Shown here piece after piece: positions 46,450-57,240 of a stretch of DNA of 64,000 bases; within the stretch, counting starts at the first letter, position 1; the number at the start of each line of letters is the position of its first letter. The position numbers and the translations under genes are program-made. The notes beneath the pieces are model-generated. The model ran no database searches and was not told where the DNA came from. It saw only the letters and a program-made list of their open reading frames with translations. Source of the stretch: Limnanthes douglasii subsp. nivea (lineage: Eukaryota; Streptophyta; Magnoliopsida; Brassicales; Limnanthaceae). The stretch is taken from positions 122,196,453 through 122,260,452 of the forward strand of contig JAUPFV010000005.1 of assembly GCA_036936605.1 (NCBI GenBank). Reading direction: 5' to 3'.

Positions 46450-48312
46450 ATGCAATGTCTTAAGGCGGTACGACACTCTTCACTGGTCATACCCTCCACA
46501 TAATCTTTGTAGGTGTCAAGAATTTTAGTATAACCTCCGGTGATATTATCTTGGTGGGTTGAATGTTGTGGTTCTTCCCTTATAGGAAAATCTTCAGCTC
46601 AACGAAGAGGGAATTATCCCATTACCTTCCTCGATAATAGTTCCTCTACCCTCCGTGGTAATATGTGTTGGTACCCATTTTCCCACACAATATTTTTAAA
46701 GTCAATCATCGTATTGACAAGTAACCGTTCCTAGGAGCAAGTTTTGCAAATAAAAAGAAAAAACGTTGGATGTATCCCAACTGACGGGAATCTCTAAGCG
46801 GTTGGTACGACTCGATTTTGTCCATGAATTTTAATCCACCGGTAAACCACGCAAGCTCGTGAAGGGGTTTGAATATTCGACAATACTCATACGGCTGAAA
46901 AATAACCTGAAATAGAATACAACCGAACACGATATATGAAAATGTATTCAAAAATATAATAGATAAATTAAGTTAGAATATAAACATACCGAGTATATAT
47001 CTAATCGGTCAAGTGTCAATCTATATGATTGAAGTAGATCTCCAATATCCTCTAACGAGTGGTACCGTTTGGGTGTTGCCCACGTACGAATGTGCGGCAT
47101 ATGGGGATAGAATCCCTCCGAATGAGGTGCCTGAAAGCGAGTGAAATGGTAAAAAATCTAGCATTCAAGTAGTTGTACGAATCCACTCATCGTCTTCGTA
47201 GAATATTTGGAAGCCATACGTAACCCACTATAAAGCTCCGCAAGGATATGCATCCCCAACGCATATGATCCCTATGGTCATCGAGCACGTGCAACCAATA
47301 TGATTTCACGTAATATCCACTTTTGTCTACAAATAGACAAGCCCCAAAGAGATAACGTAAGTAGGCTTTCGCACAACGTTGAACATCGATCCTCCTTAAT
47401 CGACCACCTACGTCTTGAAAACGCTCATTGGAAAAGCGATCTTTTAGCCAAATAACTGTAGACCGATACCTTTACACGGTTCGAGCTCCGCTAAAGCTTC
47501 CCTGTATGGTACACCAAGAACATCATGTATCAGCTTCGCACGTTCCTCTACGTCGTTGCTTCTACGCACCTCTAATAATCTACCGCATATTGGTAACCCG
47601 GTAATGATGGCCACATCGTCTAAAGTGACGGTCATCTCACCAAAAGAAAAGTGAAATGATATTGTCTCATGATGCCATCGTTCTACGAAAGCGGCTACCA
47701 AAGGTACCTCGGTACTCCAACGATGGAGGGCAACGAACAATGGTCCAAAAGGGGTGGACTCGACAACCTCACGCACACTGGTTTGGTTGCTCAGCTTCCA
47801 ACGATTGACGGCATTTCCCGCGGCAAAAAATCGCAAACGACGTCCCCCTATTTCTTGATACATTAAAGTGAAACGTTATTATAGAAAAATAAAAATAATT
47901 GCACAATATTTTATAGATTATATTTAAAATAACCCTTATATTCAAAATAATTTACTCGACCATGGTAAACATGGTACGTCGTATGGTTTGTAAAACCTTT
48001 GTAGTGGAGTATGTGCGGAAAGTGTGCTAAAAAAGACTTTTTCTCGGCTATCAACGCTGTTTCGTCATCGCCTTGCTCAGCTTCATCATCTTCTGATTCT
48101 GATTGAGGTATTGCAAACGGAGATGGTTCCCTCCTTGCATCGCGCCGATTATGTCTAACGGAACGAGACGTAGGATCAGGGGCAACAATCTGAAGAGGTT
48201 GTGGCGTCTCAACAATATCTGGTTTGTTTGCGGCATTTGGAACGGATGATGAAGAGCCACGCAAAATTCTCTTGAGTAGCTTTCTTGGTCCCATACTACA
48301 AACATAAGACAA
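46450..48312 (-). pseudogene. Plant mobile domain (MAIN-like) passenger gene
   Basis: Leftward from 48312: a basic/Ser-rich N-terminus (MGPRKLLKRILRGSSSS) and an acidic linker (QSESEDDEAEQGDDE). Next comes the plant mobile domain at 47863-47444 with FAAGNAVNRWKLSNQ, FSFGEMTVTLDDVAIITGLP and LLEVRRSNDVEERAK. A frameshift near 47455 leads to WLKDRFSNERFQDVGGRLRR and then LFGACLFVDKSGYYVKSYWL. A C-terminal piece lies at 46951-46706. Such domains occur in nuclear MAIN-like proteins and are often carried by plant transposons; the biochemical role is unclear. Exact exon limits are uncertain. Long hairpins sit in its 5' region. Confidence 0.68.
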
Positions 48313-48359
48313 ATTTACAAGTTATTATAATCAGTAGCGCTAAAAAAACTATCACTAGC

Positions 48360-48422
48360 AAAAAAACAGATAGCATGTAATTCCGAGATGGTATCTCGGA
48401 ATTACATGCTATCTGTTTTTTT
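48360..48422. repeat. Perfect hairpin with 30-bp arms and a 3-base loop
   Basis: Arm 48360-48389 and arm 48393-48422 are exact complements around GGT. The core is TTCCGAGAT, the word of this element's palindrome family. It lies just upstream of the mobile domain gene start. Confidence 0.95.
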
Positions 48423-48531
48423 AACGAAAGCATGTGTTTCCGACAGGCCATCTCGGAATCACATGTTTTTTTTAACTGAAAAACATGTGATTCAGAGATA
48501 GCCTCTCGGAAACATATGCTTTCGTTAAAAA
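48419..48531. repeat. Two ~35-bp palindromes that also pair with each other
   Basis: Each of 48430-48465 (ATGTGTTTCCGA ... TCGGAATCACAT) and about 48482-48517 (ATGTGATTCAGAG ... CTCGGAAACATAT) is an imperfect palindrome. In addition the first block (TTAACGAAAGCATGTG...) is the inverted complement of the second (...CATATGCTTTCGTTAA) over about 50 bp, allowing a larger fold-back. Confidence 0.85.
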
Positions 48532-49261
48532 AAAAACCAAAACAGAATAGAACAGCCAAATGGTCACAAAATCGAACCAAAATCGAAAACAAATCCAACC
48601 AAAATCAAAAACCTTAATCGAACCCTAATGTTTGCAGCCCTAAAAACCCTAATCGAACCCTAATGATCTACCAAATAAGAACCCTAACCAAACCGAACAA
48701 CTGTAGCCAACTTACCTCAGTCCTTGCCTAGCTTCAGTCGAGTCCTTGATTCGCCAACCTCAGTCGCCTGAAAATCGAAAAAGAAGCCTGAGTCGCCTGA
48801 AAACCAAAAAAAAAAGTATAACTAAGAAAACATATGATAAGAAAAAAGAGATAAGAAAATGTACCTTGGTCATTGGCTCTCTCTTAAATTAGGGTTTAAA
48901 CCTGAAAAACAAAAAATAGAAGATAAGTAGGGTTTTTTTTTTCTTTAGAATTGTTACTACGTAGGTTAATAGAGGGGAAGAATAAGGTACGAGTAATTTA
49001 GAATGTGGTGTGGCTATGATTAATTTAATGGGGTTAGGTTGGTTGGTGAAAGGTAGGAAAGTGAGAGTTAATGGATTGATGGAAGAATTAATGGTGTTCT
49101 TGAAAATGAAAAATGTAAAATAAATGGGTAGAATGACAAATATGTCATTTCTTTTATGGAGGAAATAATAACATGAAGTTTTTATAGAAAAAATAACAAC
49201 ATAAAATTTTTATAGAAGAAATAAAAAATATGATGGAAAAATAGCTTCACCCAACATTCTA

Positions 49262-50048
49262 GTCTCTACGTTTACCGACCAATTTCTTTTTCAATTTCTA
49301 TCATTTAACTCTCAATAATAGTTACATTGAGACTCGTGTTTTCCCCCTAAAGATAGTTTCATCCTTTTTGAAGATTTTATACAAAAATAAAAATACTTAT
49401 TTTCAACTTGCATAATTACATAAATAACAAACAGACTCGATTTCAATTTGACTAAACAAGATATACGTACAACAATAGATGAAAAAATATAATCACATGA
49501 TCATATCTCAGAACAAAAACGAACCTATGAAGATTTTGAATGTTGTTGGTACGCTTCTTCGTTGTCTAACCCAAAAACATTAGTTTTATTAATTTCAGAT
49601 TTCGCCTTTTCCATCCAATTCTACTCTTATGCGTGAGATAATACGGTTTAAGCTTGGACCTAATAAAATTGAGCAGTAAAACAGAATTAACAAAATTTAT
49701 GCCGACGATGTTAGGTTGATTAGAAATAGAAGAAAAAGCGAAACAATTAAGCATATTAATAATGGAAAGATTCATTTTCTTTTCATAACTTACTAGTGTG
49801 AAATAGTTATTTTTACGATTTGGTGAAGTAGGTTAATATTTTAGAGATTTAGGATAGATAAAAATGGAAGCACAGGCCACGAATTGAAACACCAAGCTGG
49901 TACTAGTTTACTGGTACTAGTTTAGGGATCACGGGTGAGATAATTTTGGAGATTTTGAACTTGGGTGAGCTAATTTATTAGACGTTCTCTCTTATTTTGA
50001 TAAAGGTAATAGTGTAATTTTCTTTTCATTTTTTTTCAAACGTAGATA
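49262..50048. other. Spacer between the two related MULEs, no gene seen
   Basis: AT-rich, with only short frames and no recognised repeat. Confidence 0.5.
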
Positions 50049-50521
50049 AAAACTTATGGCCAAAGCTATTTCCTTCGTATTATTTTTTATTTCTTCCATC
50101 TTTCAAATTTTCAAAAATACTAGTGATTTGCTTTTACCAAATTACCCTTATTTTTATTTCAAATTTATCACTAGATGTCATTTATCTAATAGATAGGCTT
50201 ATATGAAAAAACACAGCATTAACCTAACTTTAATCCAAGATATATGATTCTACCTCTAAAATTAACCCTAAAACAAAGAACTTCAATTTTATTGAAGATT
50301 AATCATGGAAAATGAAGAACCCAAACAAAGCCGGAGAACAACACTCAATCGACAAACAAGATAATTTAAACTTGTTTTTACGTTTTACAATTTCGTAGCT
50401 TGAAAATACCTATTTCGAAACTTATTTTTTTCAACTAACCCCGCTTTTTACAGTTCTTAAAGAAAAACAACCATTTCCGAGTCGGGCATTAGGAATTAGG
50501 TGTAATTTTAAAAAAAATGTG

Positions 50522-50668
50522 CATCTGATTCCGAGAGGGCCACTCGGAATCAATTGTCTCAAGTTTGAACCAAGTTGCAACTGATTCCGAGTGGGCCACT
50601 CGGAATCAGTTGCAAGTTTTCAAAAACAATGTGCAACTGATTTCGAGAGGGCTACTCAGAATCAGTTG
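50522..50668. repeat. Three ~35-bp palindromes in the derivative MULE
   Basis: Units at 50522-50556, 50575-50615 (arms extended to 18 bp, TTGCAACTGATTCCGAGT and its exact complement around GGGCC) and 50634-50668. A weaker one precedes them near 50475. Confidence 0.92.
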
Positions 50669-50689
50669 AAAAACTTTCTGTCCCGTTAA

Positions 50690-50835
50690 AAACATCATCC
50701 GATAAACAAAAAACATCATCCGAATAACAAAAAACATCATCCGATAAACAAAAAACATAATTCGATTAAAAAAACATCATTCGATAAACAAACAACAACA
50801 TCTGATAAACCAGTATGATCATCCGATAAAATCTC
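50690..50835. repeat. About seven tandem 21-bp units
   Basis: Unit AACATCATCCGATAAACAAA plus one base, degenerating rightward. Homologous to 46215-46385. Confidence 0.88.
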
Positions 50836-50878
50836 AGAAAAAATTACAGCATCAAGTTTTCTGAAATTTTTTGTATGC

Positions 50879-50925
50879 ATCGAGCATGTGATTCCGAGTG
50901 GGCAACTCGGAATCACATGCTCGAT
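50879..50925. repeat. Perfect hairpin with 21-bp arms
   Basis: Arms 50879-50899 and 50905-50925 are exact complements around GGGCA, with the family core GATTCCGAGT. Confidence 0.95.
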
Positions 50926-51493
50926 ACATTTAAAAAATTGCAGAAAACTTTTCCAAACCAAACCCTAATCGAAAATGAAAAAGCAAAGAAAAATGAAGAA
51001 ATCATACATTTTCCAAGCCTTCTATCTTCTATCTTCTCTCTTCGAATGGTTTTGTGAAGAATGAGTTTTCTTCACCAAGCTTCTCTCTTTTGTGAAGAAT
51101 GGATTTTCTTCTCCAAGTTTTTTCTCTCTCTTCAATTTGTAAGGTACTAGTTTTGTTGTTTTGTGAAGAATGGGTTTAGTTGTAGTGAATGGGTAATGGT
51201 ATGTTAGGATAATGGTTTGTTAAGAAAAAATGGGTATAAGGGCAAATGTGTATTTTCCTTTATGGAGGAAATAACAACATGGGAGTTTTTTCAAATTATG
51301 GGGGAAATAATAATGTTGATGGGGAAATAGCTTTGGCCAAAACTTATCTCATATTGAATATGGCTTTCGATCTTATCTAGGTATTTATAAAGAAATCACC
51401 ATTTGTTGAATTATTCTTATAACATTAGAATTTTTATATTTACTTTTATAATATTAGAATTTTTCAATATGTTTAATTATAGTATTATAAACA

Positions 51494-51645
51494 AGAGAAA
51501 AGTATCAGTATCAGTAAATACCATCTCAACTATTTAATTATCCATTAGTACCCTTTTTTTGGATAGTGTCATTTGGTATCTCGAATTGAAATTTGGACAA
51601 AAATACCTCTGACCATATATACCCGCTGGTACCTTTACCAGTACT
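51494..51645 (+). repeat. Terminal-repeat fragment of the ULP1 MULE family
   Basis: GAGAAAAGTATC, then CATCTCAACTATTTAATTA, then TTGGACAAAAATACC and CATATATACCC, in the same order as the left end of the 11.5-kb element (4469-4590). No matching right end was found, so it is a truncated copy. Confidence 0.6.
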
Positions 51646-52438
51646 AACCTGAGAGTTGTTTGAAAAACGAACCTGAAAATTGTAAAAACATTTCCTATAA
51701 TTCATCAATTTTAAAATTATTTTCACATGAGATTATCAATCTCACATCAGATTATGTATTCACAATATAACTAAATTATTTAGCACAATCCACAAATACC
51801 ATCCAAACGAGATAATTTTTTTTTATTAAGGGTAGATTTAAGATCGAAATTAAAATAAATAAATTGGATCCGTGTTGCCTTAAAAATATAAAACTAACAC
51901 ATAATATTTAAAGATTTATACGTTTTTATTGTTTCAGTTGGTTTTATTTAATTAGATTTCTCGGGTTCGACGAATTTGTTTAGGTCTAACCTATCATCCA
52001 CTTTTTCTATTTTAGTCGTGTTTATAGGTCAAATATGTCAGGTGTGTGTAATTTTTAGAACAACGATCTTATTACCTCGAAATCCTAATTCAGAGTCTTT
52101 AGAGACATTAAACAAGTGAGAGATTTTCAATATCAAGTCGGCCTTCAGTTTTACCATCTTCTTCTTTGATCTGCTGGTGAATACCCGTGTTGTCTACTAG
52201 GAAGATCATGTCGACATCATTAACATCAACATAGGAAAATCATCATTGTCCAACTTCACTAAAATTTGTATGTTGCTTATTTTGTAAAATATATGTACTC
52301 AATGGAGACATCCATAATATTTTTTTCCAAATGATATTTTTGGCATATCCTAAATTTTAATCATAGATCTGTCTTTTTGTATTATCCATATTTGTAATAA
52401 GTTAGCTTTATGTTGAATAAATCACACATTTTTGGGCT
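51646..52438. other. No gene seen
   Basis: AT-rich sequence without a supported frame or a clear repeat. Confidence 0.5.
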
Positions 52439-52853
52439 TGATAAGGGAATGAAAATATAAACACTAACAAGGTTTATGATGAAAAATATAAAGACTAAAT
52501 TTGTATATTTAGTGATTAAGGACTAAAGTAAAGCAAACATAAGAGATAGCGAGGTTAAGTGATATACCCTAAGAACTTGTTTGTAAATAGTAGCAGAGTG
52601 GGGTGAAAAATCCATCTTAACGGTGGTAATTATATAACTTTACTATGCACCTCATGTACTATAAAAATGACATTCCCTTTTTGGGAAAAGGGCCAATGAT
52701 TAGTCAATTATTGCTATATTTATTACTTTTGTCTCTTTCTCTCTCTAAAAAAAACTGATTCTCTAACTAAAAGTATTTGATATAAACATCTTTTAGACAG
52801 ACGTGCAACGAACATTTCTGCATCTGAACTAACCTAAAAATTTCTTAAGCTCA
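52439..52853 (+). repeat. Probable 5' LTR of B2
   Basis: Starts TGATAAGGGAATG and ends AAGCTCA four bases before the primer site. The partner LTR is outside the window, so the left border is an estimate from the TG start, which resembles the start of the A LTRs. Confidence 0.45.
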
Positions 52854-52857
52854 TTAG

Positions 52858-52875
52858 TGGCGCCGTCTGTGGGAA
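52858..52875 (+). promoter_or_regulatory. Primer binding site of B2
   Basis: TGGCGCCGTCTGTGGGAA, identical to the site of A1 at 24133. Confidence 0.75.
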
Positions 52876-52935
52876 CCTGAGTGGTATCCGGAATTAACAT
52901 TCCAAAACCATGAAAACAATCTAAAGTAAAAATAA

Positions 52936-54420
52936 ATGAAAACTGAAGTTCGTGCTGAGTTGGAGGTAAATCCGACTCAAGGTCTCATTCAGCCTTAGGA
53001 GAGGCGTATGAGGAAAAGCCGTCGATCTTCCAAGAGACAAGCTAGATCTGAACAACGATATGAACAATCAGAATCTAGTGAGTATACTTCTTTTAGCTCA
53101 GATGAATTCTCATTCTCGGATACCGATGTTAGGTACAAAACAGATCGAAAACAAAGAGATTCAAAGGTGCATAAAAATTCTCATCGGACTAGTTGGAGAA
53201 TAAAAGGTTCGAGAAAGAAGAAGCATGATCAAGGGAAGAGAAAGCTATATTCCGAAGAGCCCAAAAAAGTGGTGAATGCAATCCGACCAGAGTATGTGAC
53301 TGCTCAGAGACAACTTCAGTCCGATAGTTACGATCAAGATTACCGAGTCAGTAATCAATTTAATTTTCCAACTGAAAAACGCTCTATATGGGTGCTAATG
53401 AAGGTCCAGAGGGAAGTTCTTACAAGGTCAGATATAATGGAGGTCATCTCCACTCTCTCCTGAGATCTTGTCTGGACATCTCCCAAAGTGGTTTGATATT
53501 TTTAAGCTGGAAACGTTTGATGGGACTCAAGACCCAGATAGTTACATTGAGCAGTTCAAGAATTCCATGATCAACTACGATGATGACAAGTTATTGTGTA
53601 GGGTATTCTCTCAAACTTTCAAGAATGCCGCATCAAAGTTGTATAACTGTTTTCCTCAAGGGTGTATAAATAATTTTGACATATTTTAGAGTATGTTTCG
53701 ACAGTACTTTGTCGGAAACAAGAAATTCTGAGTGAATGGGGATACTATCATATACTATAGACAGAAAGTAGGAGAGAGTTTGAAAGAGTATATAAAAGGT
53801 TTCATTCAAGTGAAGATGGATATGGAATTTTGTGAGGACAAAGTGGCTTTGGCTACTTTCATAATGGGTTTGCTTCCAGGGGTGATGAAAGATAATGTTG
53901 CAGAGATACATGCTATGACATTTGTTGCGCTATTGGATCTGATAGAGAAATAAATTTCGGTAGAAGAAACTAGAGCCTCATAGATAGAATATATGTCTCA
54001 GTTTTACCAAGATTCGACCCAGATAAGAGCTAGTGTGCAACCAGTGAATATCCAACCGCAAATGTCAAATCCAACTACCACTGTCCGGCCGCGACCACCA
54101 GTTCAAGTGGTAAATCATGTACCTCAAAGGGTAGTTCACACTCAGCAGTGCAACTTTAGCTAACAATCAGCATTACATCCGGCATATGTCTAACAAGTGG
54201 GTCCGGCCCGCTCATTATGCTGAGTTAACTGAATGTGTATCAACTATATTTGAGAAGCCGCGCTCGAATGTGCATTTTCATAAGCCTTTTTTATACAGAC
54301 TCCTACGAAGCATAGAAAAACAAATATTTCCACTACCATGAGGACATTGGGCATGAAATGAAAGATTGTGTTGCACTAAAAAGAGAAGTGCAATATTTGA
54401 TAAAAATGGAAAGTTAATTA
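52936..54420 (+). pseudogene. gag: gag of B2
   Basis: ATG at 52936, in-frame TAG at 52996, then an Arg/Ser/Lys-rich N-terminus (RMRKSRRSSKRQARS) and the retrotransposon gag domain at 53468-53950: TFDGTQDPDSYIEQFKNSMI, AASKLYNCFPQG, GESLKEYIKGF, GLLPGVMKD. A zinc-knuckle-like motif (HYHEDIGHEMKDC) lies near 54330-54370. Stops near 53461, 53687, 53728 and 53951. Confidence 0.8.
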
Positions 54421-55280
54421 ATTTTGTGAAGAAGAATACTACAATTTCTCTCACGCCGGAAGTCGCGCTGAAACAGGAAGGTGCGATGGTGATAACGGAA
54501 ACAGTTGATGAAGAATTCATAGATGCATTTGATATCTCTGCCAAGTACTTAGACCCAAATCCAGTAAGAAACATCATTAAAATGGTAGAAGAACCGATAG
54601 CGAAGGAGAAGGTTAGTGAGTTATGTGCTTTCTTTGATTCACTAAAAACATTCGGTGGAGATACAATTGCAGGAACGTCAAACTGTTCTCAGAAGATGCA
54701 CATTGTTAGTTTGGCGATGCAGCTGGAAGCATGCGCTTCAACTCACTTGTATAGGAATCCGTCCCCACTACTTTGTTTTGAAGATGACAACATGAGAGAC
54801 GTAGCCGGTCTGCATGAAGATGTAGTTGTAATGGGAGCAGAGATAGTGAAGAATGAGATAAGAATTTTTTTGATTGATACTGGTAGTTTAGCTAGCATAA
54901 TGTTTATGTCTACTTATAGCCAAATAAAAAAGCCACAAGTAATCCTGCAATCGGAACGAACGATAGTAGGATTCACCGGAGTTACTGCTGAAGTAGTTGG
55001 AGAGTTCGAAGGGATGGTAGAATTGATCCGAAGACCACGCAAGAAGATAGTCACAGTTTTATTTATAGTACTGGATGCACCCACTTCTTATAAATTTTTT
55101 TTCGAAAGGTCTTGGTTATCTAAAATGCATGATGTGTCATCTACTGTTCATCAATATTTGAATTACGTAGTAGGAATTAATGTGGGAACAATGAGAAGCA
55201 ACCAGAAGATGGCGAGAGAATGCTACAGAGTAGCGTTCAGTCCCAAACAACTTAAGGGGGTTGAATCTAAAAAAGAATAG
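54366..55280 (+). CDS. Aspartic protease region of B2, open frame
   Basis: 304 open codons following the gag knuckle. The active-site motif is IFLIDTGSLASIMF (DTG kept) at about 54864-54905, followed by VVGFTGVTAEVVGEFEGMVE. A small open part of the polyprotein, not a separate gene; a stop at 55278 separates it from the RT. Confidence 0.75.
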   Translation: MCCTKKRSAIFDKNGKLINFVKKNTTISLTPEVALKQEGAMVITETVDEEFIDAFDISAKYLDPNPVRNIIKMVEEPIAKEKVSELCAFFDSLKTFGGDTIAGTSNCSQKMHIVSLAMQLEACASTHLYRNPSPLLCFEDDNMRDVAGLHEDVVVMGAEIVKNEIRIFLIDTGSLASIMFMSTYSQIKKPQVILQSERTIVGFTGVTAEVVGEFEGMVELIRRPRKKIVTVLFIVLDAPTSYKFFFERSWLSKMHDVSSTVHQYLNYVVGINVGTMRSNQKMARECYRVAFSPKQLKGVESKKE

Positions 55281-55589
55281 CAATCAGTGGGGGCTCCCTT
55301 GGAGTGCGATCTGATGGACGATCCGAGGGAGGCACCCAGGTCCATGGTTCTGGATGAGAGTTTCGAGATCGCATCTTTTCTCCAAGAAAAAACCTCAAAA
55401 TTGGCACGAGATTGTCTTTGGAGGTAAAATAAAATTTAAGCAAGTTTCTTTCAACCAAATTACATATGTTTGCATGATATACAGAGGATGTCACAGGGTT
55501 TGCATCAAACATTATTTGTCATAAGCTTGTGGTGCGAAGTAGTGCGATTATCCAGAAGTGGAGATATTTTTCTCATGAGAAAGCTGAGT

Positions 55590-56600
55590 CTATAATGACA
55601 TAAGTGGATCATCTAACGAAAGTAGGTCACATAAGCAAGTCACAATACCCTTTGTGGACTGCTAATCCGGTCCCAGTAAAGAAGAAAAACGGCAAGTGGA
55701 AAATGTGTGTAGACTTCATTGAAGTAAATAGGGCTTGTCCCCAAGATCCTTTTCATGTTCTTAGAATATATCAGTTGGTTGATTTAACGTCTGGAAAATA
55801 GCTGCTGTCATTTATGGATGCTTATGTCGGGTACAATCAAATCCAAATAGATCTGAAGGATCAAAAGATCAAAACTTTTATTACGGGAATGGGGTTTCAT
55901 TTTTACAAGGTAATGCCATTCGGGTTGAAAAATGCTGGAGCAACGTACCAACGGTTAGGGAACAAAGCTTTTGAGTGTCAGATTAGAAGAATGTTAAGGT
56001 CTACATTGACGACATGCTAGTCAACAACGTAAAAGATGAAAATCATTTAGCTGAATTAGAAGAAACTTTCACCAATTTGACGAAGATAAATTTGAAACTA
56101 AATCCAGAGAAATATACGTTCGGTGTCAGATCCGAATTTGTTTTAGGCTACATAGTCAGCAAACATGGTATTGAAGCCGATCTGATACAATTAAATGCTC
56201 TGTGTTCAATGGCCCCACCAAGAACGATCAAAGAAGTACAAATCCTGACTGGAAGATTGACAGTGTTGAGTAGGTTCATATCGAGATCCTCAGATAAATG
56301 CGCCCCTTTCTTCCAAGTGTTAAGAAAAGCAAACTGCTTTGATTGGACTCAAGAATGTTCGTATGCCTTTTCTCGGATTAAAGAATACCTTTCTTCTCCG
56401 AAAATCTTGACAAATCCGAATCTGTGGGAAACATTATATATCTATTTGGCAGTGTTAAATTTTGGTGCGAGTGCGGTTTTAGTCAAAGAAGAGTTGGATG
56501 CTGAGAAGCGATATATCAAGTTAGAAAAGTTGGCTCTTCCGCTAGTTATATCTGCGCAAAAAATGAGGCCTTACTTTCAGGCACATTCAATTTTTGTATG
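55590..56600 (+). pseudogene. Reverse transcriptase of B2
   Basis: Blocks NGKWKMCVDFIEVNRACPQD, FMDAYVGYNQIQIDLKDQ, YKVMPFGLKNAGATYQRL, then a frameshift at about 55990-56014 next to the catalytic VYIDDMLV, then LNPEKYTFGVRSEFVLGYIV and VLSRFISRSSDK. The RT-linked RNase H begins at about 56340 (FDWTQECSYAF). An in-frame stop lies at 55799. Confidence 0.88.
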
Positions 56601-56652
56601 AACATCTTTTCCGTTGAAGAACATGCTACAAAGGCCTGATTTGTCATAAAGA

Positions 56653-57240
56653 ATGACGAAATGGTCAGTAGAGCTTGGAGACTTTGATATTGAATTCAAA
56701 CCACGAATTGTTATTAAATCACAAGCATTAGCTGACTTCTTAGTTGAGTTTCTCTCCAATCGGAACGAAATAAAAGTTGATAGAGAAGAACTTGGAAAAG
56801 AATGGATAGTCCGAACCGACGGGGGTTCAAGCTCATTTGGATGTGGAGTATGGGTTCATTTGGTATCTCCAGAGAGAATTTTTATGTATCAAGCCATCCG
56901 ATTCGGGTTTAAAGCATCAAATAATGAAGCTGAGTACGAAGCTGCTTTGGCAGGCTTAAGACTTGCAAATATTTGTGGGGCTAAAAGAGTAAGGCTGATA
57001 AGTGATTCACAACTTCTGGTAAACCATGCGTCTGGTCGGTCAGAGGCAAGAAACGATCACTTGGTAAAATATATGGGGGTCTTGAAGACTTTAACTTTAA
57101 GTTTTGAGGGCGTCAGATACGAACATATCCATAAAGCTGGGAATTCAGCAGCTGATGTTTTGGCTAAAACATCTTATTTAGAGGAATATCCATGGATAGT
57201 CATCCAAGAGAACCCTTCGATCATTAAGGGACCCAAATAA
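56653..57240 (+). CDS. RNase H region of B2, open frame
   Basis: 195 codons with MTKWSVELGDFDIEFKPR (end of the first RNase H), then a second RNase H with WIVRTDGGSSSFGCG, NEAEYEAALAGLRLANI, SDSQLLVNH and NSAADVLAKTS, so all acidic catalytic positions look present. Two RNase H domains mark the Tat lineage. Part of the polyprotein. Confidence 0.82.
   Translation: MTKWSVELGDFDIEFKPRIVIKSQALADFLVEFLSNRNEIKVDREELGKEWIVRTDGGSSSFGCGVWVHLVSPERIFMYQAIRFGFKASNNEAEYEAALAGLRLANICGAKRVRLISDSQLLVNHASGRSEARNDHLVKYMGVLKTLTLSFEGVRYEHIHKAGNSAADVLAKTSYLEEYPWIVIQENPSIIKGPK

Larger units (their letters stand above)
42325..49252 (+). mobile_element. OTU-bearing Mutator-like element with plant mobile domain passenger, 6.9 kb
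   Basis: Perfect 9-bp duplication AACATTCTA at 42316-42324 and 49253-49261. Ends are inverted repeats: the left starts GGCCAAAGATATTTCCCCC and the reverse complement of the right starts GGGTGAAGCTATTTTTCC. Both continue with CATCATATTT and TTATTTCCTCCAT. It encodes a FAR1-type MULE transposase linked to an OTU domain (plus, 42575-45839) and a plant mobile domain protein (minus, 48312-46450), in convergent orientation. Intergenic DNA holds 22-bp tandem repeats and a family of ~35-bp palindromes. The transposase is dead. A smaller relative lies at 50058-51339. Confidence 0.88.
50058..51339 (+). mobile_element. Non-autonomous derivative of the OTU MULE, 1.28 kb
   Basis: Perfect 9-bp duplication AAAACTTAT at 50049-50057 and 51340-51348. 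Ends GGCCAAAGCTATTTCC and its complement, matching the 6.9-kb element. It keeps the leader and first exon of the transposase (ATGGAAAATGAAGAACCC at 50305, then CCGGAGAACAACACTCAA). The splice donor is changed (AAGATAATTT instead of AAGGTAATTT). It then carries palindromes, the 21-bp tandem repeats and the far end, and no other coding sequence. It would need a transposase from another copy. Confidence 0.9.
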
